A stretch of DNA of 64,000 nt from assembly GCF_900109355.1 (NCBI RefSeq), contig NZ_FOBF01000028.1:1-64000 (forward strand), in the 5' to 3' direction. The stretch is from Nonomuraea pusilla (lineage in GTDB: Bacteria > Actinomycetota > Actinomycetes > Streptosporangiales > Streptosporangiaceae). A program made the translations under genes and the position numbers. The notes under the pieces are model-generated. The model did not search any database. It saw only the letters and a list, made by a program, of their open reading frames with translations, and was not told the DNA's origin. Of the stretch, positions 48,019-56,513 are shown piece after piece. The first letter of the stretch is position 1. Each line of letters opens with the position of its first letter.

Positions 48019-50403
48019 GTGCAGAGCCCACAGCAGCCGGCCGTCCCGACCCGGCAGGGCGCGCCCGCGCCGGCTGGCTCCGAGACGAACGTCGGCAGGC
48101 TGGCCGCCACGATCGAGCGCCTGCGCAAGGAGGTCCAGGAGGCCCAGCTCGCCGCGGAGGGACGCGCGCTCATCGAGCTGGCCAAGGGCATCCTCGTCGA
48201 GCGGCTGCGCTGCGGCGTCACCACCGCCGCGCAGCAGCTCGCCACGCTCGCCGAGCAGGCGGGGCTGACCCAGCTCGAACTGGCCGCCGACATCATCAAC
48301 CAGGCGGCCCAGGACCGCATCAGCGAGGCGGCCCGCGCGTTCCTGGCCTCGGCGGGGCCGGCGCCGGCCCCGGGCGGGGCCACCGGGGAGGCGTCCGACG
48401 TCGCGGTGCGGCTGCGCACCGCGGAGAGCGGCGCGCTCAAGGCGACCGACGTGCAGGCGGCGGCGGAGTCGCTGCTGGAGCATGCGCTCGCGCCGCTCGG
48501 CGCGACCGTGGTCGCCGTGTGGGAGGCGGGTCCCGACGCCTCGCTCACGCTCGCCGGGTACGCCGGCCTGAGCGCCGAGGAGGCCAGGCGGTGGCGCTAC
48601 GTCCCGCCCGGCGTCGCCACGCCGGCCCGCCGCGCCCTCGTCGAGCGGCAGACCGTCTGGCTGGATGAGCTGGCCGCGGTCGGGCTGCCGTCCATCGGCC
48701 AGCGTGACACGCCCGGCGGCCGCGTCACCGTGCCCGCCGGCACCGGAGGCAGGATCCTCGGCGTGCTGGAGATCGGCTGGCCCGACCCGCTGCCGCCGCA
48801 GCCGCCGCAGATCAGGAAGCAGATCGAGGCGCTGGCCGAGCTGTGCGCGCACACCCTGGAGTCGCCCGGCGGCGCCGAGCCGCGGGGGGACGTGCTGCCC
48901 GAGCTGGCCGGCCTCGCCGACGCGCTGCCCGACGCGGCCCTCGTGCTGAGCCCCCACCTCGACCCCGACGGCCGGCTCACCGACTTCCGCATCCAGCACA
49001 CCAACGCCCGTTTCGTCGATCCGGCGGGGCGGCCGAGGAGCGTGGTCACCGGGGCGCTGCTGCTGGAGGCGTACCCGCTGGCCGCCGAGGACAACGGCCT
49101 GTTCGCCAAGATCGAGCACGTGCACGCCACCGGCGAGCCGTTCCGCGCCGAGCGGATGACGCTCACCGCGCTGGTCGACCAGGTGGCGCTGCCCAGCGTG
49201 GCGAGCGTCAGCATCGTCAGGCACGGCGACGGCGTGCTGCTCATCTGGCGCCTGCAGGACGAGGCCGCCCAGCTCGCCAGCCTGCTCCAGCACGCGCAGC
49301 GGCTCGGCCGCATCGGCGGCTTCGAGGAGAACGCGCTCACCGGCGAGATCCTCTGGAACAGCCAGCTCTACGCGCTGTACGGCATGGCGGGCGACGAGCC
49401 GCCCATCCCGCTGGAGCGTCTGGCCGGCCACGCCCACCCCGACGACGCGGTGGCCATCGGCCGTTTCCTGCGCACCGTCCTGCACCACCGCCGCTCGGCC
49501 TCCACCGCCTTTAGGCTGCAGCGGCCCGACGGGATCGTCCGGCACATCAGGGTGGTGGCCGAGCCCGTCTTCGACGCCGACGGCCGGCTGCTCGCCGTCC
49601 GCGGCGCCTACCAGGACATCTCCGCTCAGCACTGGACAGAAGTGGCACTGGCCGCGACCCGTGACCAGCTCGCGCACACCGAACAGCAGGCCGCCGAGCG
49701 CAACCGGCTCGCCCTCCAGCTCCAGCAGGCCATCATGCCGCCCAGCCGGGAGCCGATGGAGGCGTTCAACCTCAAGATCGCCGTACGGTACCGCCCGGCC
49801 GAGAAGGAGCACCTCGTCGGCGGCGACTGGTACGACGCCGTGGTGCTGCCGTCCAAGCAGATCCTGCTGTCGGTCGGCGACGTCGCCGGTCACGGCATCG
49901 AGGCGGCCACCGGCATGGTCGTGCTGCGCAACGCCCTGCGCGGCCTGGCCGCCACCGGCGCGGGCCCGGGCCAGCTCCTCGCCTGGCTCAACCTGGTGGC
50001 CCACCACCTCACCGAGAACGTCACCGCCACCGCCATCTGCGCGCTGTACGACCCCCACACCCGGGCGCTGCGCTGGGCCAGGGCGGGCCACCTGCCGCCC
50101 ATCCTGGTGCGCGGCGGCGACGCCGCGGAACTCGACCTCACCGGCGGCATCCTGCTCGGCGCCGTCTCCGAGGCCGACTACGAGGAGGGCGAGATCCAGC
50201 TCGCCGCCGAGGACGTCCTGCTCATGTACACCGACGGCCTCATCGAGCGGCGCGACGGCGCGCTGCAGCACTCCCAGCAGCAGCTCCTGGAGACGGCGCG
50301 GCACCCGACGCCGGACCTGGAGCGCCGCCTCGACCACCTGCTGACGCACAGCAACTCCGACACCGACGACGACACCTGCCTCGTCGGCATCCAGCTCCAC
50401 TGA
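48019..50403 (+). CDS. ANTAR-GAF-PAS-SpoIIE PP2C-type phosphatase
   Basis: 794 residues from a GTG with AAGGAG 6 nt upstream. The N-terminus (about 20-95) is a coiled coil plus ANTAR-like helices (LAKGILVERLRCGVTTAAQQLATLAEQAGLTQLELAADIINQA), an RNA-binding module normally found in antiterminators. A GAF domain (about 115-270) and PAS domains (about 290-530; NSQLYALYGMAGDEPPIPLERL) follow. The C-terminal 560-794 is a SpoIIE/RsbU phosphatase with GGDWYDAV, GDVAGHGIEAA and MYTDGLIERR. It would dephosphorylate STAS proteins to free sigma factors; two STAS genes flank the cluster. No RsbW-type kinase domain is fused or encoded nearby. ANTAR plus SpoIIE in one chain is unusual. Confidence 0.9.
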   Translation: MQSPQQPAVPTRQGAPAPAGSETNVGRLAATIERLRKEVQEAQLAAEGRALIELAKGILVERLRCGVTTAAQQLATLAEQAGLTQLELAADIINQAAQDRISEAARAFLASAGPAPAPGGATGEASDVAVRLRTAESGALKATDVQAAAESLLEHALAPLGATVVAVWEAGPDASLTLAGYAGLSAEEARRWRYVPPGVATPARRALVERQTVWLDELAAVGLPSIGQRDTPGGRVTVPAGTGGRILGVLEIGWPDPLPPQPPQIRKQIEALAELCAHTLESPGGAEPRGDVLPELAGLADALPDAALVLSPHLDPDGRLTDFRIQHTNARFVDPAGRPRSVVTGALLLEAYPLAAEDNGLFAKIEHVHATGEPFRAERMTLTALVDQVALPSVASVSIVRHGDGVLLIWRLQDEAAQLASLLQHAQRLGRIGGFEENALTGEILWNSQLYALYGMAGDEPPIPLERLAGHAHPDDAVAIGRFLRTVLHHRRSASTAFRLQRPDGIVRHIRVVAEPVFDADGRLLAVRGAYQDISAQHWTEVALAATRDQLAHTEQQAAERNRLALQLQQAIMPPSREPMEAFNLKIAVRYRPAEKEHLVGGDWYDAVVLPSKQILLSVGDVAGHGIEAATGMVVLRNALRGLAATGAGPGQLLAWLNLVAHHLTENVTATAICALYDPHTRALRWARAGHLPPILVRGGDAAELDLTGGILLGAVSEADYEEGEIQLAAEDVLLMYTDGLIERRDGALQHSQQQLLETARHPTPDLERRLDHLLTHSNSDTDDDTCLVGIQLH

Positions 50404-50436
50404 CGCGCTCCCCGGCCGGAAGGACAGGCCGGGGAC

Positions 50437-50811
50437 TCACCCCCTGCCGGGGCCGCCGGGTGGCCACCAGGGCGGCGGCGAGCAGGAGCCCGGCGATGTC
50501 GCCGCCGTAGTCCATGAGCTCCGCGCCGCCGCGCACCTGGGCGACCGGGGCGCGGGAAGGCCGCCGTGCGCCACGGCGGCCAGGCGCGCCGCCCGGCGCG
50601 GGCGGCGCGGCGCACCAGCAGCAGGTACGCGACCGCCGGCAGCACCGCCAGGGCCGCCGGCACCAGGGCGTCCCAGGAGCCGCCGCCGTGCGCGCGCATC
50701 GGATGGTCGTGCATCACGAACCCGCCGAGCCCCACCCCCCAGGACGATCCCGGGCAGGCGCAGACTCGCCGGTGCCGTGTTCGCCTCGGTGCTCTCGGCG
50801 GCGGATGTCAT
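50437..50811 (-). pseudogene. Broken small membrane protein, possibly a CtaG-like cytochrome oxidase assembly gene
   Basis: From ATG 50811 the frame reads MTSAAESTEANTAPASLRLPGIVLG. It must then shift at a six-G run (about 50742) to continue as GLGGFVMHDHPMRAHGGGSW and on through a membrane helix to RAWPPWRTAAF. A second shift is needed to reach ELMDYGGDIAGLLLAAALVAT. The WPPWRTAAF end of a first helix and the YGGDxAxLLLAAALxA final helix resemble the two ends of caa3-type CtaG proteins with the middle deleted. Either an internally deleted pseudogene or, for the first shift, a homopolymer sequencing error. Confidence 0.4.
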
Positions 50812-50906
50812 GGAGCCCCCTGCGACGACGCCCTGCGAAGCGTTGATGCCGGGCGACAGGCAGGGCAGGCATCGGCCGCGACGGGGTGACCGGGCCCTGC
50901 GAGTCC

Positions 50907-51281
50907 TCAGTCGCCCTCGCCGACGGCCGGACGCAGGTCGCGCAGCGCGTCGGCCAGCGACGCATGCAGGGTCAGGCAGCCGTCCAGCCCGCGTTGCCGG
51001 AAGGTGGCGAGCAGCAGGTCGCCGGCACCGCACACCGACATCCCGCCGCCCGAGGCCCGTGCGTGCTGATCGGCGGCGACGAGCACGGACAGGCCGTACG
51101 AGTCGGCCGACAGCAGCCTGCTGACCTCCACCGCGACGAGGGGTGGTTGGTGAAGCGCCAGCGCACCGGCGAGCCTGACCTGGAGAAGCGGGTATGAGTC
51201 CAGGTCGAGAACGCCTTCGAGCGTGAGCACGGTGATGCGGAAGCCGGCAGTGAACTCCGTGATCCGCAAGGGTCCGGTCAC
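50907..51281 (-). CDS. STAS-domain protein
   Basis: 124 residues: VTGPLRITEFTAGFRITVLTLEGVLDLDSYPLLQVRLAGALALHQPPLVAVEVSRLLSADSYGLSVLVAADQHA is a full STAS strand-helix pattern. The site before the second helix is LLSADSYGL, which keeps Ser residues where partner-switch antagonists are phosphorylated. It is a likely substrate of the SpoIIE phosphatase encoded 500 bp away on the other strand. The GTG start is tentative, with only a weak ribosome binding site; the frame continues open upstream into shadow sequence. Confidence 0.75.
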   Translation of the reverse strand: MTGPLRITEFTAGFRITVLTLEGVLDLDSYPLLQVRLAGALALHQPPLVAVEVSRLLSADSYGLSVLVAADQHARASGGGMSVCGAGDLLLATFRQRGLDGCLTLHASLADALRDLRPAVGEGD

Positions 51282-51435
51282 GAGGTCTCGTCCGCTCGTG
51301 AGAAGCGGGGCGCCGCGCGCTCCCCGGCCACGGCGTGGGGACCATCGCGACCTGGGCGCCGGTCTGGGGACATCTGTGGACCTTCCGCGTGGCACGGCGT
51401 GACGTGCCGACCCGACTTCCCGGCTCACCTGACAG

Positions 51436-51699
51436 GTGACGGTAGCAGAACTTTGCTCAGGGCAAGAATCCCGCAGGATCGCGACAGGAACCCGGGCCCT
51501 CCGCCACCTGGCCGTCCACGGCAGGGGGAACGAGCATGCGCATCGGACCGACCTGGACGGACGCGGCGACGTGGCCGCGGTGATGCTGGAACGCACCGGC
51601 GACATCAGCGTGCTCCGCCGGGGTGAGGCCATCGCCACGGAACTCCTCGCCGACGTCAAGGGCGGCGACCGTCTCCGGCCTGGGCGCCCGAGCGCGTGA
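51436..51699 (+). pseudogene. Possible DUF421 (YetF-like) C-terminal remnant
   Basis: About 30 residues, VAAVMLERTGDISVLRRGE with flanks, resemble the closing strand pattern of DUF421 membrane proteins (xxAxLExxGxISVxxR). The preceding membrane region is absent and the sequence before it looks non-coding. No good ribosome binding site. Within the 546-bp gap between the STAS and cupredoxin genes nothing else is recognisable. Low confidence. Confidence 0.3.
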
Positions 51700-51827
51700 G
51701 CCGGCGTTTGCGCTGGACACGGCGGGGCACGGGCTTCCGGAGGGCCCGGCTGCGGCGGTTGCCGTGAGGCGCCCCCGCGAAGTGGCCGGCCGGGCCGGAC
51801 CGCCGTTCGTCTCCGGGGTGGCGAGCC

Positions 51828-52442
51828 ATGTTGTCGCACAGGATGAATGCCGTGGCGGCGGCGAGCCTCGTCGCGCTCGCCGGACTCGGCATGGGAGGAC
51901 CGGCCGCCGCTTCGACGACCGCTCCCCACCGGCAGCCGTCGCCCGCGTGCACGGCGCCACCGCTGCAGGGCCAGGTCGTCGACGTGACGACGGCTGACAT
52001 GGGGCCCGGCATGATGGGCCCCGGCCCCTATCCCGGCACCCCGGGCCCTGGCGGGCCCATGCCGGGGACTCCGGGCCCGTACGGTCAGTGGCCGCACGGC
52101 ATGCGCATGACGCTGAGAGCCACGCCGCAGGCCGTTCCTGCGGGGAAGGTCTCGCTGAGGGTGGTCAACGACGGCGTCTACACCCACGAGGTCGTCGTGC
52201 TGCCCCTCCAGCCGGGGCAGACGCCGGGGCGGCGCGTGACGAATCCGGACGGGCGCGTCAGCGAGGCGGGCAGCCTGGGGGAGGCGTCCCGTACGTGCGG
52301 GGCGGGCGCGGGGAGCGGGATCGCCCCCGGATCCACCGGCTGGACCACCCTGACCTTGCGGCCGGGCCGCTATGAGCTGGTCTGCAACTTCCCCGGCCAC
52401 TACGCCGCCGGCATGTACGCGGAACTGGACGTCACCCGGTAA
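51828..52442 (+). CDS. Secreted cupredoxin-like copper protein
   Basis: 204 residues with a signal peptide (MNAVAAASLVALAGLGMGGPAAAS). A Met/Gly/Pro-rich linker (about 62-90; MGPGMMGPGPYPGTPGPGG) precedes a cupredoxin domain. Type 1 copper ligands are all present: His in VYTHEVVVLP, then Cys, His and Met in ELVCNFPGHYAAGM. This places it with sulfocyanin/blue-copper-like electron carriers or copper-binding proteins outside the membrane. An in-frame ATG five codons downstream (MNAVAAAS) is an alternative start. It lies close to a broken CtaG-like gene, a possible trace of a former copper/oxidase locus. Confidence 0.85.
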   Translation: MLSHRMNAVAAASLVALAGLGMGGPAAASTTAPHRQPSPACTAPPLQGQVVDVTTADMGPGMMGPGPYPGTPGPGGPMPGTPGPYGQWPHGMRMTLRATPQAVPAGKVSLRVVNDGVYTHEVVVLPLQPGQTPGRRVTNPDGRVSEAGSLGEASRTCGAGAGSGIAPGSTGWTTLTLRPGRYELVCNFPGHYAAGMYAELDVTR

Positions 52443-52498
52443 CCACCCACCCCCGGCCTCGCGGCCCGCCATGCCGGGCTGGGCGGGGCCTTACAGGG

Positions 52499-52960
52499 TC
52501 AGCGGGGCGGGTGCTGCTCTTCCCAGCGGCGCAGCAGGCCGGGCAGTTCGCCCAGCAGGAACCGGTAGAAGTCGCGCATCCGCGTCAGACGCTCGTGGGC
52601 CGGGTCGCCGGACGCGGTGGCGGCGATCCCGGTGTCGGCCGCCTTCAGCATGACGCCGACCACCGTGTTCTGGGCGGAGAACAGGGTGGACCAGGCGTCG
52701 TCGCGCAGGCGGTAGTGCTCGCGGCGGCTGCCGGGCGCGGGCAGTCGTTCGATCAGGCCGACCGACAGCAGCGCCTTGACCGCGCCGGACACCGAGCCCG
52801 CGCTGACGCCGAGCCGGTCGGCGATCTCCCCCATGGTCACCGTCTCGTCGCCGGTGAACAGGAACACGGCCAGTGCCCGTGCCGGCATCCGCTGCAGGCC
52901 GCCCTCGGCCAGCGCCAGCGCCAGCTGTTCCGCGGCCTGCCACCGCTCCGTCTCGCTCAC
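52499..52960 (-). CDS. MarR/GbsR-family transcriptional regulator
   Basis: 153 residues: MPARALAVFLFTGDETVTMGEIADRLGVSAGSVSGAVKALLSVGLIERLPAPGSRREHYRLRDDAW is a GbsR/MarR-type winged helix with the GSRREHYR wing; the C-terminal helices (RLTRMRDFYRFLLGELPGLLRRWEE) mediate dimerisation. Divergent from the glycosyltransferase gene with a perfect 16-bp palindrome between them, so it probably represses that gene and itself. In actinomycetes this regulator type often sits next to exporters or modifying enzymes. Confidence 0.88.
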   Translation of the reverse strand: MSETERWQAAEQLALALAEGGLQRMPARALAVFLFTGDETVTMGEIADRLGVSAGSVSGAVKALLSVGLIERLPAPGSRREHYRLRDDAWSTLFSAQNTVVGVMLKAADTGIAATASGDPAHERLTRMRDFYRFLLGELPGLLRRWEEQHPPR

Positions 52961-52998
52961 CTGCCACCTCCCACGGCAGAATAGCGGATTCCTAAGCC

Positions 52999-53014
52999 TT
53001 CAGAAATTTCTGAA
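52999..53014. promoter_or_regulatory. Perfect palindromic operator TTCAGAAATTTCTGAA
   Basis: A 16-bp perfect palindrome in an AT-rich island within the 153-bp divergent region. It overlaps a second GAAATTTC element at 53012-53019. The best candidate site for the adjacent MarR/GbsR-type regulator. Confidence 0.75.
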
Positions 53015-53113
53015 ATTTCGCTATATTGCGGGCATTCGGTTCCTCGGGGCCGACGGTGTGCCGGGAAGCCTGGTCGGCGAGCGCAGCAGCAGTCCTCCAC
53101 GCAAGGAGCGCCG

Positions 53114-54376
53114 ATGAAGGTCCTCATCCTCACCCATGGCACCCGCGGCGACGTGCAGCCGTACGCCGCCCTCGCGCTCGCACTGAGAACGGCCGGGCAC
53201 GAGCCGGTCCTGGCCGGCCCGGCCGCGATGGCCTCCCTGGCCGAGCCGCACGACATCACGTTCGCGCCGCTCCACGACGGGCCGAACACCCTCATCGACG
53301 ACCCGGACATCCGCCAGGCCGTCGAGACCAACTACCGCGGCCTGCGCGGCAAGAAGGTCGCCCTGCGGGTGATGCGCCGCACCAAGCCGCTCATGGCGGC
53401 CGTCCTCGACGACCTCGTCACCGTCGCCGAGCAGGGGGCCGACCTGGTCGTGCACGCGCCCGGCATCCCGGGACAGCACGTCGCGGAACGGCTCGGAGTC
53501 CCCGCGGTGCCCGCCGCGCTCCAGCCCGTCTGGGTGCCCACCGCGGCCTTCCCCAACCCCATGCTGCCGGTGCCGTTGCCCGGAGCGCTGAACCGAGCCT
53601 CGTACCTGCCGATCAGGCTGATGCTGCGCTCCCTCGGCGGCATCGCCGACGACCTGCGCGAACGCCGGCTCGGCCTGCCGCGCCGACGCGGGCGGCACGA
53701 CATCCTGCGCGGGCCCGACGGCCGCCCGGCGACCGTCCTGCACGGCTTCAGCAGGCACCTCCTGCCCGGCCGCCTGGACTACCCGGCGTGGGTGCACACG
53801 ACCGGCTTCTGGTTCCTGCCCGCGCCGCCCGGCTGGGCGCCGTCGCCCGAGCTGGCCGCGTTCCTGGAAGCCGGGCAGCCGCCGGTGTACGTGGGGTTCG
53901 GCAGCATGGCCGGCACCGATCCGCGGCGCGTCGGCCGCATCGTGACGGAGGCGGTCAGGCTGGCCGGCGTGCGCGCCGTGCTGGCCTCCGGCTGGGGCGG
54001 CATCCAGGCCACGGACCTGCCGGACACCGTCCACCAGCTCGACCAGGCCCCGCACGACTGGCTGTTCCCGCGCATGGCCGCGATCGTCCACCACGGCGGC
54101 AGCGGCACCACCGGCGCGGCGCTGGCCGCCGGACGGCCGCAGGTCGTCTGCCCGTTCGTCGCCGACCAGCCGTTCTGGGCGGCCCGCGCGCACGCGGCCG
54201 GCGTCGCCGTGCCGCCCCAGCCGCAGCGACGCCTGACCCCGGAGACGCTCGCCGCCGCCATCCGCCTGGCCGCCACCGACCCCGGGATGGCGGCCGCCGC
54301 CGCCGATCTCGGGCGCCGGATCCGCGCCGAGGACAGCACCGGGCGTGCCGTGACGATCCTGGAGTCGCTGTCATGA
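53114..54376 (+). CDS. GT1-family glycosyltransferase (UGT-like)
   Basis: 420 residues after an AAGGAG ribosome binding site. It starts MKVLILTHGTRGDVQPYAALALAL, the sterol/antibiotic glycosyltransferase GT28/GT1 N-terminus, and has the nucleotide-sugar donor motif DWLFPRMAAIVHHGGSGTTGAALAAGRPQVVCPFVADQPFWAARA. Relatives glycosylate lipids, sterols or macrolides, and some inactivate antibiotics. No aglycone biosynthesis genes are nearby, so modification of an exogenous compound under control of the divergent MarR-type regulator is plausible. The acceptor is unknown. Confidence 0.9.
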   Translation: MKVLILTHGTRGDVQPYAALALALRTAGHEPVLAGPAAMASLAEPHDITFAPLHDGPNTLIDDPDIRQAVETNYRGLRGKKVALRVMRRTKPLMAAVLDDLVTVAEQGADLVVHAPGIPGQHVAERLGVPAVPAALQPVWVPTAAFPNPMLPVPLPGALNRASYLPIRLMLRSLGGIADDLRERRLGLPRRRGRHDILRGPDGRPATVLHGFSRHLLPGRLDYPAWVHTTGFWFLPAPPGWAPSPELAAFLEAGQPPVYVGFGSMAGTDPRRVGRIVTEAVRLAGVRAVLASGWGGIQATDLPDTVHQLDQAPHDWLFPRMAAIVHHGGSGTTGAALAAGRPQVVCPFVADQPFWAARAHAAGVAVPPQPQRRLTPETLAAAIRLAATDPGMAAAAADLGRRIRAEDSTGRAVTILESLS

Positions 54377-54482
54377 TCGGTACGACCTGCGCGGCCTCGT
54401 CACCGGCCACGCCGAGAGCCTGGCGGCGCTGACCGGCGCGCGCTCCGGCAGCGACCCGTCCAGGCAGAGCAGCCATGCCCGG

Positions 54483-54537
54483 GGCCGGGCTGTACTTGCC
54501 CGCTCAGGTGTCCTGAGCGGGCAAGTACAGCCCGGCC
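54483..54537. terminator. Perfect 25-bp hairpin
   Basis: Two perfect 25-nt arms (left arm begins GGCCGGGCTGTACTTGCC) with a 5-nt loop GTGTC. The right arm encodes the last residues of the TetR remnant on the minus strand. It may terminate the glycosyltransferase transcript and the opposing unit. The unusually long perfect match is noteworthy. Confidence 0.65.
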
Positions 54538-54740
54538 TGGCGGTGGACGGCGGTCAGGTGGCGCAGCATGCCGGCGGCGTCCGGCGGGTCGGGCTGCAGC
54601 ACCCGGTAGGTCACCGCGCCGGCCATCATGTCGATCAGCACGTCCAGGTCGGCGTCGGCCGCCATCGTGCCGTCCCGCTGGGCGCGCCGCGGCATCGCGG
54701 CGGCCAGCTCGCGGTGATCGTCGTGCTGTCGATCCTGCCG
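54504..54740 (-). pseudogene. TetR-family regulator C-terminal remnant
   Basis: The last 70 or so residues (RAQRDGTMAADADLDVLIDM, AGAVTYRVLQPDPPD, then a closing helix) match the C-terminal ligand-domain end of TetR regulators, where xxPDADxDLLxDLLxGPxxYRxL is typical. No helix-turn-helix is found upstream in any frame before the alpha/beta hydrolase gene, which runs the other way. The remaining part of the 54377-54917 gap has no recognisable gene. Most likely a truncated regulator. Confidence 0.45.
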
Positions 54741-54917
54741 CACAGCTCGACCGGCATCGTGGTGGCCCGCGGCTTCGACGACGAGCGCGAGGTCCCGGCC
54801 TGGTACGGAGGTGTCACCCGCGAGATACGCCGACCGCGGTGACCATGTCGGGCAGACGTCGGCGGCTCGCCTGCCGTCTGCCCGTCGGCTGCCGGACTTC
54901 GCCAAGGAGACGCGATC

Positions 54918-55790
54918 ATGTCCACTTCCCGCACAGCCTTCTCCGAGCGCGCCACCGCCCTGGCCCGGCTGCCGGCGGGCACGGTGGAGTACCGGCTGGA
55001 AGGCGAAGGCTCCAGGACAGTCCTGGTGTTCCACGGCGGTCACATGCGGGCGGGGCTGGCGCTGGGCGAGGAGGTCTTCGCCGACGCCGGTCTCACGGTG
55101 CTGGCGCCCTCACGCCCCGGTTACGGGCGTACGCCGCTGACCACCGGCGCCACGCCGGCCGGCTTCGCCGACGCCACCGCCCAGCTGTGCGGGACACTGG
55201 GCATCGAACGCCTCGCCGCGGTCGTGGGTGTCTCGGCGGGGGGACGCACCGCGCTGACCATGGCCGCCTGCCATCCGCACCTGGTCGAACGCGTCATCCT
55301 GCAAAGCGCGGTCGGATTCCTGCCCTGGCCCGACCGGCTGACCCGGCTGGGCGGCAGGGCGTTGTTCAACGCGCGCGTCGAGGCCGGAACCTGGGCGATC
55401 ATGCGGTCCCTGATCCGGGCCGCGCCGTCCTCGGCGCTGTGCCTGCTGCTGCGCGACCTGTCGGTCCTGCCCGCGCGGCAGGTCCTGGCGGGCCTGTCCG
55501 TCAGCGAGCGGGCGACGCTGACCGGACTGTTCACCATGATGCGCTCGGGCCACGGCTTCGTCGCCGACATGCTCCCCGTGCCGGACTGCGCCGCGCAGGT
55601 CGGCCAGCCCGCACTGGTCATCGCCAGCCGCCGCGACCGGTCGGTGTCCTTCGCCCACGCCGAGTCCCTGGCGGCGGCGATGCCGAACGCCGAACTGGTG
55701 GACAGCCGGGCCGACAGTCACATGATCTGGTTCGGCCCGGACTATCCCCGGATCGCCGCGAAGATCCGCGATTTCCTTGGCGCAGGCTGA
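54918..55790 (+). CDS. Alpha/beta hydrolase
   Basis: 290 residues. LVFHGGHMRAG is the oxyanion-hole loop, VVGVSAGGRTALTMA the nucleophile elbow with Ser in GxSxG, and HMIWFGPDYPRI carries the likely catalytic His; the acid lies in VIASRRDRSVSFAHAE. A cap domain (about 140-215) sits between. The family covers esterases, haloperoxidase-like and other hydrolases; the substrate cannot be read here. A decayed TetR gene lies upstream, perhaps its former regulator. An AAGGAGACG ribosome binding site precedes the ATG. Confidence 0.88.
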   Translation: MSTSRTAFSERATALARLPAGTVEYRLEGEGSRTVLVFHGGHMRAGLALGEEVFADAGLTVLAPSRPGYGRTPLTTGATPAGFADATAQLCGTLGIERLAAVVGVSAGGRTALTMAACHPHLVERVILQSAVGFLPWPDRLTRLGGRALFNARVEAGTWAIMRSLIRAAPSSALCLLLRDLSVLPARQVLAGLSVSERATLTGLFTMMRSGHGFVADMLPVPDCAAQVGQPALVIASRRDRSVSFAHAESLAAAMPNAELVDSRADSHMIWFGPDYPRIAAKIRDFLGAG

Positions 55791-55848
55791 GGCACCCTGG
55801 CCCTTCACCTGAGCTGTGGCCCGAGGCGGTCGCCTCGCCCTGGGGAGG

Positions 55849-56466
55849 TCAGGGGTGCTTCGGGGTGAGGCCTGCGGCGACGATGTCGACGAGCAGGTCG
55901 AGGATCTTCGGGCGGAGCGCGGGATCGCCGAGGCGTTCGGCGAACATCGGCACCAGCAGCACGCACTGCAGCACGCCGACGATCACGTCGGGTTCGGCGT
56001 CGACGAGGTCCCCCCGCTCGGCGCGGGCCACCAGGAACTCGCGCAGGGCGGTGGCGGGGTTGTCGGAGGCGGCGGCGGCCAGCCGGTCGGGGCTGAGCTT
56101 GCGGGCCACGGCCTCCATCTCCTCCGGGTGCGTCGTCAGCCGCCGCCACAGCGGGTTGACCGACAGCTCCTCCAGCGTGGCGCGCAGGAAGCGGCGCAGC
56201 CCTTCCCGGGTGTCGTCCGCGCTGAGCAGGGCGCCGTCGACGACGTGCCGCTTGACCTCGCCGGACTGGCGCAGCATCAGTTCCAGGTACAGCGCCTCCT
56301 TCGAGTCGAAGAAGACGTAGAAGCTGCTCTTGGCCACGCCGGTGGGGGCCATCAGCTCCTCCAGGGAGGTCTTGCGCAGCCCCTGGCCGGTGAACAGCTT
56401 CTCGCCGGTCTCCAGCAGCAGGGCGCTGATGCGGGCCTTCTCCTCGGCGGTGAATGCGGGCGGCAT
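55849..56466 (-). CDS. TetR-family transcriptional regulator
   Basis: 205 residues: EEKARISALLLETGEKLFTGQGLRKTSLEELMAPTGVAKSSFYVFFDSKEALYLELM is a classic TetR helix-turn-helix, with a helical ligand domain after it. The start is set by AGGAAGG upstream. It follows the DUF6653 gene by 47 bp on the same strand, and an inverted repeat, AAAAC-N14-GTTTT at 57066-57089 before DUF6653, may be its operator. Confidence 0.9.
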   Translation of the reverse strand: MPPAFTAEEKARISALLLETGEKLFTGQGLRKTSLEELMAPTGVAKSSFYVFFDSKEALYLELMLRQSGEVKRHVVDGALLSADDTREGLRRFLRATLEELSVNPLWRRLTTHPEEMEAVARKLSPDRLAAAASDNPATALREFLVARAERGDLVDAEPDVIVGVLQCVLLVPMFAERLGDPALRPKILDLLVDIVAAGLTPKHP

Positions 56467-56513
56467 CGCGGGCACCTTCCTGGGAACGCTGGGAACGTTT
56501 CGGTTATATGGTT

